Of a DNA stretch of 53,803 nt, positions 53,190 through 53,803 are shown in pieces; position 1 is the stretch's first letter, and each line of letters begins with the position of its first letter. Origin of the DNA: a virus. The DNA lies in IMG/VR virus record IMGVR_UViG_3300010883_016180, positions 1 through 53,803 of that record; one strand, written 5' to 3'. A model generated the notes under the pieces. It did no database searches, was not told the DNA's origin, and worked only from the letters and a program-made list of their open reading frames with translations. Both the position numbers and the translations under genes were made by a program.

Positions 53190-53612
53190 TCAATATCCAA
53201 GCACAGGTTTGGCTTCTGGCATTGCAGAAGAATGATGAGTTAAAATCTTCCAATTACTATCATTGTCTAAGGTAAAAACATAGGTGAAACGAGCCGTTAA
53301 TTCTTCTTGCTCATCGTCACCCCAGGTAAAATTATAGATCCCTGATATAACTATCCCTTTAGATTTTATTTCTTGGCAAAGCTCAAATATTACTTCGCCA
53401 CACAGATTCGGATGGTTGCCAACAAAATCTATGAAGTAATCTGTTATCTCACGAGTTCCTTGCCGAATTTCTTTACTGAGAGTTGGAACCAAAATTGCGT
53501 TCTTATGATAGAATTCAACAATTCTATCTATATTTCTCTCACATAGATTATTCATCCACAATTCAATTAATCTTGTAGTGTCAACTAATCTTGTAATACT
53601 CTCAGAGTCCAT
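53190..53612 (-). CDS. NTF2-like (SnoaL/CaMKII-AD type) protein
   Basis: A 140-residue single-domain NTF2-like protein. The N-terminal helix LIELWMNNLCERNIDRIVEFYHKNAILVPT and the C-terminal strands FTYVFTLDNDSNWKILTHHSSAMPE are characteristic of the CaMKII-association/SgcJ-EcaC-like branch. Such folds bind small ligands or act as oligomerisation modules, and some are enzymes. No catalytic set could be assigned. It is followed by the thaumatin-like gene with a one-base gap, so the two are co-translated. The gene starts at an ATG with GAG about 10 bases upstream. This family is rare next to phage structural genes. Confidence 0.8.
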   Translation of the reverse strand: MDSESITRLVDTTRLIELWMNNLCERNIDRIVEFYHKNAILVPTLSKEIRQGTREITDYFIDFVGNHPNLCGEVIFELCQEIKSKGIVISGIYNFTWGDDEQEELTARFTYVFTLDNDSNWKILTHHSSAMPEAKPVLGY

Positions 53613-53634
53613 AATAATTCGCTCAAATAGAAGG

Positions 53635-53697
53635 TGGTAGGAGAGTCTTCAAAAGATTTAATGAAAAAGAGAAAGATTGGAAGAAGACCTCCTACCA
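53635..53697. repeat. Long imperfect inverted repeat
   Basis: GGTAGGAG-A-GTCTTC (53636-53650) pairs with GAAGAC-CTCCTACC (53683-53696) as a 14-bp stem with one bulged A, extended by a T-A pair, around a 32-base purine-rich loop. It lies in the gap before the NTF2-like gene. No T-run follows on either strand, so it is not a classical terminator; an mRNA processing or regulatory element is possible. Confidence 0.6.
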
Positions 53698-53708
53698 TAA
53701 ATATATAT

Positions 53709-53803
53709 CTACCAAGTAACTAAGGCCGCCCTCTTCCATTCATCAGTATCAGTACAAACATATACATAGCTGTCACCCCATGTGATAGTTCCTTTTGTTC
53801 CAG
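53709..53803 (-). CDS. 3' end of a phage virion-type gene (partial)
   Basis: Only the last 31 codons lie in the window; the gene enters from the right edge on the minus strand and ends at a TAG at 53711-53709. The visible peptide reads GTKGTITWGDSYVYVCTDTD and ends EWKRAALVTW. A W-x-D-x-YVYVC...WKR-ALxTW terminus is a frequent ending of phage tail fibre and other structural proteins. It suggests that another tail gene lies just outside the window. Confidence 0.6.
   Translation of the reverse strand, partial: GTKGTITWGDSYVYVCTDTDEWKRAALVTW

Noticed and set aside
1-53803. tRNA genes, CRISPR arrays, insertion sequences, integrase or attachment sites
   Set aside because: No cloverleaf, regular repeat-spacer series, transposase, recombinase or paired att-like repeats were seen by reading; a dedicated scan would be the deciding test.
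1-53803. Diversity-generating retroelement acting on the large adhesin or LamG genes
   Set aside because: No reverse transcriptase gene and no template/variable repeat pair was seen in the window.

Overview
The window is a stretch of a double-stranded DNA tailed phage (Caudoviricetes) with siphovirus-type morphology. The evidence is a lambda GpA-type large terminase, an HK97-type portal, a prohead protease, an HK97-fold major capsid protein, head-tail connector and tail-completion genes, a tail tube protein, a pair of tail assembly chaperones joined by a -1 frameshift signal, and a 2,343-residue tape measure protein. At roughly 0.15 nm per tape-measure residue the tail would be about 350 nm long (inference). 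The DNA is AT-rich. Many genes have AGGAG/AGGTGA-type ribosome binding sites. No host genes, rRNA, tRNA, integrase, insertion sequence or CRISPR array were seen, and no replication genes, so this is part of a larger phage genome. The host cannot be named from the sequence.

Layout. (1) 1-3.7 kb: an unknown gene, a small zinc-ribbon protein, the large terminase (minus strand) and a small unknown gene. (2) 27.75 down to 3.75 kb, minus strand: a long late operon read right to left, in the order small membrane-anchored protein, two paralogous LamG/lectin-like virion proteins, a zinc-ribbon protein, tail tube, chaperones, tape measure, a very large tail protein with sialidase-type Asp-boxes, a putative baseplate hub, a protein with GW repeats, a fibre-like protein and a small charged protein. 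(3) 27.8-37.7 kb, plus strand: an accessory island with an L,D-transpeptidase-like cell-wall protein, a MazG-type pyrophosphohydrolase, then a glycan-type cassette (cupin, three glycosyltransferase-like proteins, a nucleotide-sugar dehydrogenase, three SAM methyltransferases, a radical SAM enzyme) and a DNA methyltransferase. (4) 37.7-39.6 kb, minus strand: a portal protein whose C-terminus is a cupredoxin-like domain. (5) 39.8-52.2 kb, plus strand: protease-scaffold fusion, major capsid, connectors, a 982-residue glycosyltransferase with TPR-like repeats, tail-completion proteins, an MT-A70 adenine methyltransferase, unknown proteins and a GMP reductase. (6) 52.2-53.8 kb, minus strand: a complete thaumatin-like protein coupled to an NTF2-like protein, and the 3' end of another virion-type gene.

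How it may work together. Head and tail genes are split over both strands and separated by the 10-kb accessory island. The two divergent regions at about 27.8 and 39.65 kb are the natural promoter sites. The sugar and methyl genes, plus a glycosyltransferase in the head-neck operon, suggest that the phage builds or decorates a glycan, on the virion or on the host surface. The sequence does not say which. GMP reductase and MazG point to nucleotide-pool control.

The least ordinary items are the portal-cupredoxin fusion, the thaumatin-like/NTF2 pair, the radical-SAM glycan cassette, a textbook -1 frameshift signal (CCCTTTG, 6-nt spacer, 8-bp stem) in the tail chaperones, and a terminator-like hairpin whose 3' arm is the ribosome binding site of the next gene.
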